Made by a program: the position numbers and the translations under genes. From the NCBI RefSeq assembly GCF_001436045.1, contig NZ_AZER01000003.1, positions 1-64,000 on the forward strand: 64,000 nt of DNA, given 5' to 3'. The notes below the pieces were generated by a model that saw nothing but the letters and a program-made list of their open reading frames with translations, was not told the DNA's origin and ran no database searches. Of the stretch, positions 7,193-14,637 are shown piece after piece (the first letter of the stretch is position 1; every line of letters begins with the position of its first letter). This DNA comes from Limosilactobacillus frumenti DSM 13145 (GTDB taxonomy: Bacteria > Bacillota > Bacilli > Lactobacillales > Lactobacillaceae).

Positions 7193-8617
7193 ATGAGTAT
7201 TTGGAAAACAATTACCCGAAAAGAAGATCCCGCCGTTTATGCAAGTAAAGACGGCCACCTAGTACGTTCACTGAAGGTACGGGATTTCTTAGCACTTGGG
7301 GTCGGAACAATTGTCTCCACTTCAATTTTTACTCTTCCCGGCGAAGTTGCAGCAATGCATACTGGTCCGGCGGTAGCAATTTCATTTCTGTTGGCAGCGG
7401 TGGTCGCTGGGTTAGTGGCTTTTGCTTATGCAGAAATGGCAGCGGCACTTCCCTTTGCCGGTTCAGCTTATTCTTGGATTAATGTTATTTTTGGTGAATT
7501 CTTCGGTTGGGTTGCTGGTTGGGCCCTCTTAGCAGAATACTTTATTGCGCTGGCCTTTGTTGGGTCTGGACTATCTGCCAACCTTCGGGGGTTACTTGCT
7601 CCGCTGGGAATCTCGCTACCGAAGTCACTTTCTAATGCCTTTGGAACTGATGGCGGAATTGTCGATCTGATTTCTGTCGTTGTAATTGCATTAGTTGCCG
7701 TGTTGATTTCACAAGGGGCATCTCGTGCTGCCCGGGTTGAAAACGTTCTGGTTGTTCTGAAGGTCTTCGTTGTTTTGCTGTTTATCGTAGTTGGTTTGAC
7801 CGCTCTGCATGCTGCAAACTACGTACCATTTGTTCCTAAATATCGTCCAACGGCGAATGGACCATTTGGTGGTTGGCAAGGAATTTATGCTGGTGTTTCG
7901 ATGATTTTCCTGTCCTACATTGGCTTTGATTCAATTGCGGCTAACTCTGCCGAAGCGGTTAATCCGCAAAAGACGATGCCTCGTGGGATCCTGGGATCAC
8001 TGGTCATTGCCGTTGTTCTGTTTGTTGCTGTTAGTTTGGTTCTCGTTGGGATGCTGCCATACAGCAAGTATGCTAATAGCGCGGAACCAGTTGGTTTGGC
8101 ATTGCGTGCTGCTGGTCATGGCGGTGTTGCAGCTGTTGTCCAAACCGTTGCGGTTGTCGGTATGTTTACAGCTTTGATCGGAATGAGCATGGCTGGTTCA
8201 CGGTTGATTTACTCATTTGGTCGTGATGGAATGTTGCCAAAATGGCTTGGTACTTTGGACAAGCACAATCGGCCAAATCGAGCATTGTGGACATTGACGA
8301 TTGGTGGAATTTTGATTGGGGCCTTCTTCCCATTCGCTTTCCTGTCACAACTGATTTCAGCCGGAACATTGATTGCCTTCATGTTTGTTTCCCTTGGTGT
8401 TTACGCCCTGCGTCCACGTGAAGGAAAGGATATCGCTAAACCAGCTTTCAAGATGCCACTTTACCCAGTAATGCCAGCACTTGGCTTCCTGGCATCTCTA
8501 TTGGTCTTCTTGGGGCTGGATAGTCAAGCTAAGATTTATGCGGGTGTTTGGTTCATCCTTGGTTTGGTAATTTACTTTACTTACGGTGTTCATCATTCAG
8601 CATTAAATAAGCAGTAA
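7193..8617 (+). CDS. APC-superfamily amino-acid permease (CAT/YfnA-like)
   Basis: A 474-residue permease with about twelve hydrophobic helices. VGTIVSTSIFTLPGEVAA is the unwound first helix of APC transporters. The helix 6 segment YIGFDSIAANSAEAVNPQ is typical of the cationic amino-acid transporter/YfnA branch. It is followed 22 bases later by two isoleucine-2-epimerase-like enzymes, so it probably brings in their substrate. The family suggests cationic or neutral amino acids. The neighbours suggest branched-chain ones. The true substrate is unknown. Confidence 0.88.
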   Translation: MSIWKTITRKEDPAVYASKDGHLVRSLKVRDFLALGVGTIVSTSIFTLPGEVAAMHTGPAVAISFLLAAVVAGLVAFAYAEMAAALPFAGSAYSWINVIFGEFFGWVAGWALLAEYFIALAFVGSGLSANLRGLLAPLGISLPKSLSNAFGTDGGIVDLISVVVIALVAVLISQGASRAARVENVLVVLKVFVVLLFIVVGLTALHAANYVPFVPKYRPTANGPFGGWQGIYAGVSMIFLSYIGFDSIAANSAEAVNPQKTMPRGILGSLVIAVVLFVAVSLVLVGMLPYSKYANSAEPVGLALRAAGHGGVAAVVQTVAVVGMFTALIGMSMAGSRLIYSFGRDGMLPKWLGTLDKHNRPNRALWTLTIGGILIGAFFPFAFLSQLISAGTLIAFMFVSLGVYALRPREGKDIAKPAFKMPLYPVMPALGFLASLLVFLGLDSQAKIYAGVWFILGLVIYFTYGVHHSALNKQ

Positions 8618-8639
8618 AAGTAAAGGAGTTGACTCGGTA

Positions 8640-9989
8640 ATGGGTTCAATGGAAAAGAACAAGCAAATTCTTGCTAAAGAAAAAGAAGCCTTTGCAACGG
8701 CAGCACGCATTAAGTATTACGATATCGTGCTTGATCATGGTAAAGGAGCCATCTTAACGGATGTGGATGGTAATGACTATATTGACCTTTTAGCGAGTGC
8801 CAGCTCCACTAATACCGGCCATTGTCACCCGAAAGTTGTTAAGGCAATTCAAGACCAAGCAAAAAAGTTAATTCAATATACGCCAGCTTACTTTGCAAAT
8901 AGCCAAGCAGCGCGTTTGGCACCTCGTTTAGCAGCGTTGGCCCCAATGTCTGGGCCCGTTGAAGTGGCCTGGGGTAATTCTGGGTCAGATGCCAATGACG
9001 GGATTATTAAATTTGCTCGTGCGTATACTGGTCGTCAATACATGGTTTCCTTTACCGGTGCCTACCATGGGTCAACCTTTGGTTCGATGACCCTATCAGG
9101 GGTGTCACTTAATATGACTCGTAAGATGGGACCATTATTACCGGGAGTTGTGAAGGTACCATTCCCTGATCCATGGGATAAGCTACCAAACGAAAGCGAC
9201 GATGACTTTGCTGAACGTTACTTCAAACTTTTTAAGTTACCGTTTGAAACCTACTTACCAGCTGATGAAACAGCAGCTGTCTTAATTGAACCAATTCAAG
9301 GGGATGGCGGAATCGTTAAGACGCCACCAAAGTTCATGAAGAAGGTTTACGATTTTTGTAAACAAAATGGCATTCTATTTGCTATTGATGAAGTCAATCA
9401 AGGAATGGGTCGAACGGGTAAATGGTGGTCTGTTCAAAACTTTGATGGAATTGAACCAGACCTCATGGCTGTTGGTAAGTCCCTGGCTTCTGGTTTACCA
9501 TTAAGTGCGGTTGTTGGTCGTAAGGAAGTCATGGAGTCGTTGGGTGCGCCAGCTAATGTCTACACGACTGCTGGTAATCCAGTAACGACTGCTGCAGCTA
9601 ACGCGACGATTGACGTTATTAAAGAAGAACATTTGCTGGAACGCTCGCAAAAGTTGGGTGCCAAGGCGAAGAAATTCTTTGACGAAGAGAAAGAGAAGTA
9701 TAACTTTATTGGTGGTGTTCGGATGTATGGCCTCGACGGTGGAATTGACATCGTTGATCCAGAAACTGGGGAAGGTGACGACGAAGCTACCACGAAGATT
9801 ATGTACCGTGTCTTTGAATTAGGTGCTATCATCATCAGTTTGCGGGGACACATTCTCCGTTTCCAGCCACCATTGGTAATTACGGAAGAAGAATTAGATC
9901 GGGCATTTGCAATGATTGACCAGGCATTCAGTGAGTATGCTCAGGGAAAGTTATCTCTCCCTGGCAATGCCGGTGAACTTGGTTGGTAA
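8640..9989 (+). CDS. Isoleucine 2-epimerase-like PLP enzyme (class III aminotransferase fold), copy 1
   Basis: A 449-residue fold-type I PLP enzyme. It closely resembles the remembered Lactobacillus isoleucine 2-epimerase, a racemase built on the GABA-aminotransferase fold: LLASASSTNTGH, FGNSGSDAND-like WGNSGSDAND, GAYHGSTFGS, IEPIQGDGGI, IDEVNQGMGRTGK, VGKSLASG with the Schiff-base lysine, and the terminal GELGW. The YHG tyrosine stacks on PLP in this class. The expected reaction is interconversion of L-isoleucine and D-allo-isoleucine and other branched-chain residues. A true omega-aminotransferase is the alternative. The ATG at 8640 follows AAAGGAG. It is the first of two adjacent paralogues. 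Confidence 0.82.
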   Translation: MGSMEKNKQILAKEKEAFATAARIKYYDIVLDHGKGAILTDVDGNDYIDLLASASSTNTGHCHPKVVKAIQDQAKKLIQYTPAYFANSQAARLAPRLAALAPMSGPVEVAWGNSGSDANDGIIKFARAYTGRQYMVSFTGAYHGSTFGSMTLSGVSLNMTRKMGPLLPGVVKVPFPDPWDKLPNESDDDFAERYFKLFKLPFETYLPADETAAVLIEPIQGDGGIVKTPPKFMKKVYDFCKQNGILFAIDEVNQGMGRTGKWWSVQNFDGIEPDLMAVGKSLASGLPLSAVVGRKEVMESLGAPANVYTTAGNPVTTAAANATIDVIKEEHLLERSQKLGAKAKKFFDEEKEKYNFIGGVRMYGLDGGIDIVDPETGEGDDEATTKIMYRVFELGAIIISLRGHILRFQPPLVITEEELDRAFAMIDQAFSEYAQGKLSLPGNAGELGW

Positions 9990-10018
9990 TTCAAGTGGGC
10001 AATCAATAGGAGGTCGGC

Positions 10019-11365
10019 ATGGAAAAGTTTGCAAAGGATCGACAGGTTGCTTCGGCTGAACGAGAGGTCTTGTCGAAATCATCACGGATTCGTTTCTTTG
10101 ACGTGGTTGTCGATCATGGCCAAGGAGCCACGATTACGGACATTGAAGGTAACCAGTATATTGATCTAGTAGCATCCGCAAGTACGGCTAATGTCGGTCA
10201 TGCTAATCCGCACGTTGTTGATGCAGTTTGTAAACAAGCTGCTAAGCTGATTCAATATACTCCTGCCTACTTTGCAAACAGTCAAGCGGCACGTTTAGCC
10301 CCACGGTTAGCTAAACTTGCCCCAATGTCTGGACCAACAGAAGTGGTCTGGGGAAATTCAGGTGCAGAAGCAAATGAAGCAATGCTAAAATTTGCCCGGG
10401 GCTACACTGGTCGGCAATATGTCGTCACTTACATGGGTGACTGCCATGGGTCTTCATATGGGGCGGCTTCCTTATCGTCGATTAGTCTGAACTTAACGAA
10501 AAAGATCGGGCCAATGGTACCGGGAATTGTTAAAGTCCCTTATCCAATGCCGTGGGATCGTTTGCCAAACGAGAATGACCACGACTTCGTTGAGCAGATG
10601 TTTGCCCAATTTGAGTTACCATTTAAGACTTATTTACCAGCTGATGAAACGGCAATGGTGCTGTTGGAACCGATTCAAGGGGATGCTGGGATTGTCAAAC
10701 CGCCAGTTGAATACCTTAAAAAGGTTCATCATTTTTGTCGGCAACATGGTATCTTGTTCGCAATTGATGAAATCAACCAGGGCCTTGGGCGTTCTGGTAA
10801 GTGGTGGTCAATTCAACACTTTGGCATTGAACCAGATTTGATGGCAGTTGGAAAATCATTAGCTAACGGATTATCGCTCAGTGCGGTCGTGGGTCGGCGT
10901 GAAATTATGGAATCACTGGGAGCACCGGCCCACGTCTTCACTACCGCTGGTAACCCGATAACGACAGCAGCAGCCAATGCGACGCTGGACGTAATTGAAC
11001 AAGAACATTTACCGGAACGTTCAGCTAGATTAGGACAAGTTGCAGCAAAGTTTTTTGCTGAAGAGCAAAAGAAGTACGACTTCATCAAGACTTTTCGGAT
11101 GTACGGTTTGAATGGGGCTGTTGAAATTGTTGACCCTGCTACCGGTAAACCGGATAATGAACGATTGATGAAGATATTGTATCGGGCTCTACAAAAGGGT
11201 GTCATTTTGATTGCACTAGGGGCCAATATGATTCGTTTCCAGCCACCATTGATTATTCCAGAAGAGCAATTACAAGAAGCTTTTGCCATTTTGGATGATG
11301 TCTTCCATGAATGTGCACAAAATAAATTAACGTTACCTGCCAATATTAGTGAACTTGGTTGGTAA
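10019..11365 (+). CDS. Isoleucine 2-epimerase-like PLP enzyme, copy 2
   Basis: A 448-residue paralogue of the preceding gene, 29 bases downstream with its own AGGAGG site, and alike along its length. Shared features include TPAYFANSQAARLAPRLA, IEPIQGD-type EPIQGDAGIV, IDEINQGLGRSGK, VGKSLANG with the PLP lysine, and GELGW at the end. It differs at key places. The YHG tyrosine is Cys (GDCHGSS), and the first copy's GSDAND is GAEANE, the commoner aminotransferase form. These changes suggest a different substrate or reaction after duplication. A terminator follows. Confidence 0.78.
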   Translation: MEKFAKDRQVASAEREVLSKSSRIRFFDVVVDHGQGATITDIEGNQYIDLVASASTANVGHANPHVVDAVCKQAAKLIQYTPAYFANSQAARLAPRLAKLAPMSGPTEVVWGNSGAEANEAMLKFARGYTGRQYVVTYMGDCHGSSYGAASLSSISLNLTKKIGPMVPGIVKVPYPMPWDRLPNENDHDFVEQMFAQFELPFKTYLPADETAMVLLEPIQGDAGIVKPPVEYLKKVHHFCRQHGILFAIDEINQGLGRSGKWWSIQHFGIEPDLMAVGKSLANGLSLSAVVGRREIMESLGAPAHVFTTAGNPITTAAANATLDVIEQEHLPERSARLGQVAAKFFAEEQKKYDFIKTFRMYGLNGAVEIVDPATGKPDNERLMKILYRALQKGVILIALGANMIRFQPPLIIPEEQLQEAFAILDDVFHECAQNKLTLPANISELGW

Positions 11366-11373
11366 GAAAAAAC

Positions 11374-11409
11374 TAGGGAATTCATAATTTGGGTTCCCTA
11401 ATTTTTATT
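11374..11409 (+). terminator. Terminator of the permease-racemase operon
   Basis: TAGGGAA and TTCCCTA flank a 13-base loop and are followed by ATTTTTATT, directly after the second racemase-like gene. Confidence 0.75.
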
Positions 11410-11442
11410 GTTAAGGTACACTAAAATTGGGAGATGAAGAAG

Positions 11443-11598
11443 ATGCAAAAAGCAATCGTCTGGATCCGGGCTATTTTTTGGCTAGTGGTAGTGGTCCTGA
11501 CATTTTGTAACATGATGATGCTGTCAATGGATTTGATGGCGATCGGGATGTTTCTAGAAGCAGTCAATTGTTTATACACTTTTTATCACCAAAAATAA
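11443..11598 (+). CDS. Small membrane protein, 51 residues
   Basis: A short frame starting MQKAIVWIRAIFW, with two hydrophobic segments (about residues 5-22 and 25-45). A GGGAG site lies nine bases before the ATG at 11443. The ATG nine bases earlier is too close to that site. It sits between two strong terminators, so it is a separate short transcript. I do not recognise the family. It ends CLYTFYHQK. The intact frame, ribosome site and its own terminator support expression; function is unknown. Confidence 0.6.
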   Translation: MQKAIVWIRAIFWLVVVVLTFCNMMMLSMDLMAIGMFLEAVNCLYTFYHQK

Positions 11599-11602
11599 TC
11601 AT

Positions 11603-11642
11603 AATCCCCATGCTGGTGACTGTCAGCATGGGGATTTCTTGT
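11603..11642 (+). terminator. Terminator of the small membrane protein gene
   Basis: AATCCCCATGCTG pairs perfectly with CAGCATGGGGATT around an eight-base loop, then TCTTGTC. Confidence 0.82.
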
Positions 11643-11653
11643 CAAAATAATGA

Positions 11654-11701
11654 TTGACATTGGACAACACCTCTCTATAATGATTGTTAGTCGACTAACA
11701 A
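11654..11701 (+). promoter_or_regulatory. marR promoter with palindromic operator
   Basis: TTGACA (11654-11659) and TATAAT (11676-11681) are spaced 16 bases. A perfect palindrome TTGTTAGTCGACTAACAA occupies 11684-11701, just after the -10 box and over the likely start point. This is the usual position for autoregulation by the MarR protein encoded 16 bases downstream. Confidence 0.85.
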
Positions 11702-11716
11702 AAATTGGAGGCCAGC

Positions 11717-12130
11717 ATGAAAAACATTGGTCAATTAATTAAAAGTGCTCATAACGCCCTGAGCAACGATATTAATCATTTTGCCAGTCAGTATGGTTTG
11801 ACCGGTACACAAATGTCAGTGATTGACTTCATTGCTCGCCATGATCATCAACAAGTCAGCCAACGCGCAATTGAAGATGAGTTTAATATTCGGCGGTCAA
11901 CCACCACGACCATTTTACAAAGGATGAGTAAGCGTCAATTGATCACCCGGTCCAGTTCAATGACCGACCGGCGACAAAAAATTGTTCAATTGAGTCCGCA
12001 GGGGGCCAAATTGGTCCCGATTGTGCAGCAATATATTGCCAATCATGATCAACAATTGTTGGCTCACTACAGTGAAGATGAAATACAGTTATTTCGCCAA
12101 ATGCTAGTGGAAATTAGTAAGGAGAATTAG
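11717..12130 (+). CDS. MarR-family transcriptional regulator
   Basis: A 137-residue winged-helix regulator. TQMSVIDFIARHDHQQVSQ leads into the recognition helix FNIRRSTTTTILQRMSKRQL, and the wing reads ITRSSSMTDRRQKIVQLSPQG, which is the MarR signature. The ATG at 11717 follows GGAGG. Its stop and the next gene's GTG are one base apart, so regulator and exporter are translationally linked. It most likely represses both through the palindrome at 11684-11701, with release by a drug-like ligand. The ligand is unknown. Confidence 0.92.
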   Translation: MKNIGQLIKSAHNALSNDINHFASQYGLTGTQMSVIDFIARHDHQQVSQRAIEDEFNIRRSTTTTILQRMSKRQLITRSSSMTDRRQKIVQLSPQGAKLVPIVQQYIANHDQQLLAHYSEDEIQLFRQMLVEISKEN

Positions 12131-12131
12131 T

Positions 12132-13511
12132 GTGGCAGGTACAGAAAAAATTTCTAAAAAAGTAATTGCAGCGGTGATTGCCACGGGCTTGATGTCCTTT
12201 TGTGGGGTTATTGTTGAAACATCAATGAACGTTACTTTTCCAATTTTGATGCGGGAATACCACGTCAACACAAACACCGTTCAGTGGATGACGTCCATCT
12301 ACCTCCTAATTGTGGCAATTATTGTTCCCATGTCGGCAGTCCTGAAAAGCTCTTTTAAAACGAAGACGTTATTCACGGTTGCTAATTTACTCTTTATTGC
12401 TGGGATTATCATCGATGCGTTTGCCGTTTCATTTCCCATGTTGCTGTTCGGTCGGGCGATCCAGGGGGTAGGGACTGGGATTGCCCTCCCCTTAATGTTT
12501 AACATCATTGTTGAACAGGTTCCCCAAAGCAAATTGGGATTGATGATGGGAATTGGTAACCTGATTACTGGGATTGCCCCTGCTATTGGCCCAACGTTTG
12601 GAGGAATTATTGCTAGTCGTTTGAATTGGCGGTGGGTCTTCTACATCTTGCTACCGTTTTTGATTATTTCCTTTATCCTGGGCCAATGGGGGATCCTACA
12701 AAAGTCGACAATAAAGCGACAAAGAATTGACTTGTTGTCAATGGCCTGCATTGTTGCTTTATTTGTTGGTCTCGTTAATGGATTTAGTAACCTTAGCAGC
12801 TCAGCCTTCTGGAGTTGGCAGGTCGCTGGCTCATTAGCGCTGGGGTTAGTGGGAATGATTGCGTTAACGTGGCGGTCATTATCAATTAAACAACCTGTGT
12901 TAAAGCTTTCGTTATTTAGTAACCACGCTTTTAGTGGTCATGTACTGGGCTTCTTCTTAACCCAGATTATGTCATTAGGGTTTGCTTTTTTACTGCCTAA
13001 CTATATTCAATTAGTTAACGGTAACGATTCAATGGTTGCCGGTTTACTGGTCTTGCCAGCCGGCTTTGCAGGGGCCATTTTTGCGCCACTAGGTGGTCAG
13101 ATTTTGGACCACTTTGGCGCACGACGGCCGATCCTGTTAGGGATGAGTTTGTGTCTCACCTCATTAGTGATTTTTGCATTGATGGGTCGTCACATGATTA
13201 ATTTCTGGATTAGTTTCATTTATGTCTTCTACATGGCTGGTATGGGGATGTGTATGGGAAGCGTTATGACCAATGCTTTGAAGATGGTTGGTCAACAGGA
13301 CAGTACCCAAGGAAATGCAATTTTGAATACTCTTCAACAGTTTGCAGGAGCAATGGGAACTTCACTAACAGCAGCTATTGTGGCTGCTAGTCAAAAGCAT
13401 ATGGCCGGTTCGTTAGCGTTAACGACTGCCGTGGGAACTCAACATGCTTTTATCTTGTTAGTAGTCTTAGCTGTAATCACCTTTATTTCTTACTACCGGT
13501 ATGTTCACTAG
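12132..13511 (+). CDS. MFS drug exporter, DHA2 (14-helix) type
   Basis: A 459-residue transporter with about fourteen hydrophobic segments. VTFPILMREYHVNTNTVQWM and YLLIVAIIVPMSAVLKSSF are typical of the QacA/EmrB group, as is the motif-C-like GIAPAIGPTFGG. It starts at a GTG inside GGAGAATTAGTG, directly after the marR stop. Context suggests inducible multidrug efflux. It is followed by tRNA-Thr with no clear terminator between. Confidence 0.9.
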   Translation: MAGTEKISKKVIAAVIATGLMSFCGVIVETSMNVTFPILMREYHVNTNTVQWMTSIYLLIVAIIVPMSAVLKSSFKTKTLFTVANLLFIAGIIIDAFAVSFPMLLFGRAIQGVGTGIALPLMFNIIVEQVPQSKLGLMMGIGNLITGIAPAIGPTFGGIIASRLNWRWVFYILLPFLIISFILGQWGILQKSTIKRQRIDLLSMACIVALFVGLVNGFSNLSSSAFWSWQVAGSLALGLVGMIALTWRSLSIKQPVLKLSLFSNHAFSGHVLGFFLTQIMSLGFAFLLPNYIQLVNGNDSMVAGLLVLPAGFAGAIFAPLGGQILDHFGARRPILLGMSLCLTSLVIFALMGRHMINFWISFIYVFYMAGMGMCMGSVMTNALKMVGQQDSTQGNAILNTLQQFAGAMGTSLTAAIVAASQKHMAGSLALTTAVGTQHAFILLVVLAVITFISYYRYVH

Positions 13512-13549
13512 GCTTGCGTCGCGTCGGTCAGATTCGTTATACTAATACC

Positions 13550-13623
13550 GCCGTCTTAGCTCAGATAGGTAGAGCACATCCATGGTAAGGATGAGGTCGG
13601 CGGTTCGAGTCCGCTAGACGGCT
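13550..13623 (+). tRNA. tRNA-Thr, anticodon GGT
   Basis: A complete cloverleaf. The acceptor stem GCCGTCT pairs with AGACGGC, and the D arm reads GCTC...GAGC. The anticodon stem CATCC/GGATG encloses ATGGTAA with anticodon GGT, and the T arm has GGTTCGAGTCC-type sequence. CCA is not encoded. A promoter with TTGCGT at 13514 and TATACT at 13538 is spaced 18 bases. A terminator follows, so it is a single-gene unit. Confidence 0.96.
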
Positions 13624-13647
13624 CTATTAAGTTCTTTTTAATTTATT

Positions 13648-13697
13648 AATCCTTGATATATCAACGTTTTGCAAAGGTATATCAAGGATTATTTTTG
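13648..13697 (+). terminator. Terminator after tRNA-Thr
   Basis: AATCCTTGATATA pairs perfectly with TATATCAAGGATT, then ATTTTTG. It ends the tRNA transcript. Confidence 0.85.
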
Positions 13698-13770
13698 TTT
13701 ATTTAGGAATGTTATGCACACGGCTGTGCACACAGAAAAACCGTGTGCATGAGCTTGCATCGAGAAGGGG

Positions 13771-13843
13771 CTGTATACACTGATCTAATGGGCTTTGTGC
13801 CAATTTTTTTGTGTGCATTTTGCGGTTTGAAATGGATTTTTAG
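13771..13843 (+). repeat. Diverged direct repeat, copy A
   Basis: About 73 bases resemble 14451-14524 in the same orientation. They share CACTGATCTAAT, GGCTTT, ATGTGC-like GTGTGC and AAATGGAT in the same order, roughly three quarters identical by eye. The two copies bracket the small toxin locus. The stretch just upstream (13713-13750) also holds an ATGCACACGG/CCGTGTGCAT hairpin. No coding frame is recognised. Confidence 0.6.
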
Positions 13844-13907
13844 GTGGTTGAGCTAACTACGGGAAACGTGCTCAACCTATAATTTTGAAGTGGAGTATTA
13901 TTATCCT

Positions 13908-13942
13908 AATAAAAAATAGGAGCACCACAAGATACTCCTATG
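13908..13942 (-). terminator. Minus-strand terminator-like hairpin
   Basis: Read on the minus strand, TAGGAG pairs with CTCCTA and is followed by TTTTTTATT. No minus-strand gene is known just before it, so which transcript it ends is unclear. Confidence 0.5.
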
Positions 13943-14058
13943 AATCAATAATATTTGATGATAAAATATTTTACGCAGGCAAGTTTTAAGGACGGTGGCT
14001 GACGCTTTCTAGGGGGTGGTTCCTATGAACCCTAAACCAATGAAAGGATTGTCAGCAC

Positions 14059-14148
14059 ATGAGCGCTTACCAAGCACTTGTGTTAATATTGGCATTTGCG
14101 ACGTTTATCGTTGCTTTGCTAACCTTTATTTTCACTTTCTGTGCATAA
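14059..14148 (+). CDS. Holin-like toxin of a type I toxin-antitoxin locus
   Basis: A 29-residue peptide beginning MSAYQALVLILAFATFIVAL and ending LTFIFTFCA: one hydrophobic helix with a short polar start. This matches the putative holin-like toxin (Hol_Tox, TxpA/BsrG type) pattern. AAAGGA lies ten bases before the ATG. The transcript's start region carries GACGGTGGCT (13991-14000), complementary to AGCCACCGTC at 14213-14222. A minus-strand RNA probably overlaps its 3' end (see next entry). Toxins of this family insert in the membrane when not silenced by the antisense RNA. Toxicity is not shown here. Confidence 0.75.
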   Translation: MSAYQALVLILAFATFIVALLTFIFTFCA

Positions 14149-14246
14149 TAAAAAGACCGTCCTGTTAGCTTTGGCGAGTTACAAACGATCTTTTATGGGA
14201 TTCAAGTAGCAGAGCCACCGTCTTTATAACGGGCCTGCTTTTTACA
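14149..14246 (-). ncRNA. Predicted antisense RNA antitoxin
   Basis: On the minus strand a TATAAT box (14253-14258) would start a transcript near 14246. It would end after AAAGATCGT/ACGGTCTTT, a stem with one G-U pair, followed by TTTTTATT near 14149. The roughly 100-base RNA would converge on the toxin mRNA's 3' end, the usual layout of this toxin family. Its 5' end carries the same GACGGTGGCT as the toxin mRNA leader. No clear -35 box is seen. Confidence 0.55.
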
Positions 14247-14450
14247 TACCTAATTATATCACGGATTATTGATTTAAGTATAGACTATGGTATTAACTTT
14301 GGTTAGTATCTTTCTGATTAAACACTTTTTCGTGTAGTCATTAGTTGCTTTCCAATCTGAGTACCATTAAGTGAAATTTAAACAGGAATCAAATCATAGT
14401 GACTATTAGAAATGAACAAAAAGTTTGGCCTTAACTTGTATCGATAAGTA

Positions 14451-14524
14451 GTTGTACGCACTGATCTAATAGGCTTTATTCCCATTCTTTATGTGCTTTT
14501 ACAATTTTAAATGGATATTTATAG
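14451..14524 (+). repeat. Diverged direct repeat, copy B
   Basis: The second copy of the 73-base sequence at 13771-13843, lying about 680 bases further on. The 14260-14450 stretch before it holds no gene or structure that I recognise. Confidence 0.6.
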
Positions 14525-14570
14525 AGAATAATAATTGGTCAACGTAACAAAAATTATCCATAAACTATAA

Positions 14571-14626
14571 AGCCCTCCAAGTATACGGATGAAACAGAAA
14601 ATTCATCTTATACTGAGAGGACTTTA
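14571..14626 (-). terminator. Repeat-type terminator of the EamA pseudogene
   Basis: A long imperfect hairpin with arms around AAGTATACGGATGAA and TTCATCTTATACT. Read on the minus strand it ends in GGAGGGCTTT. Nearly the same sequence follows the alpha-galactosidase gene at 33147-33207 on the plus strand, so it is a dispersed terminator repeat. Confidence 0.7.
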
Positions 14627-14637
14627 TTAATATTAAA

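Noticed and set aside
9560-9853. Minus-strand frames across the racemase genes
   Set aside because: They lack ribosome sites and follow the codon bias of the plus-strand genes, so they are shadows of them.
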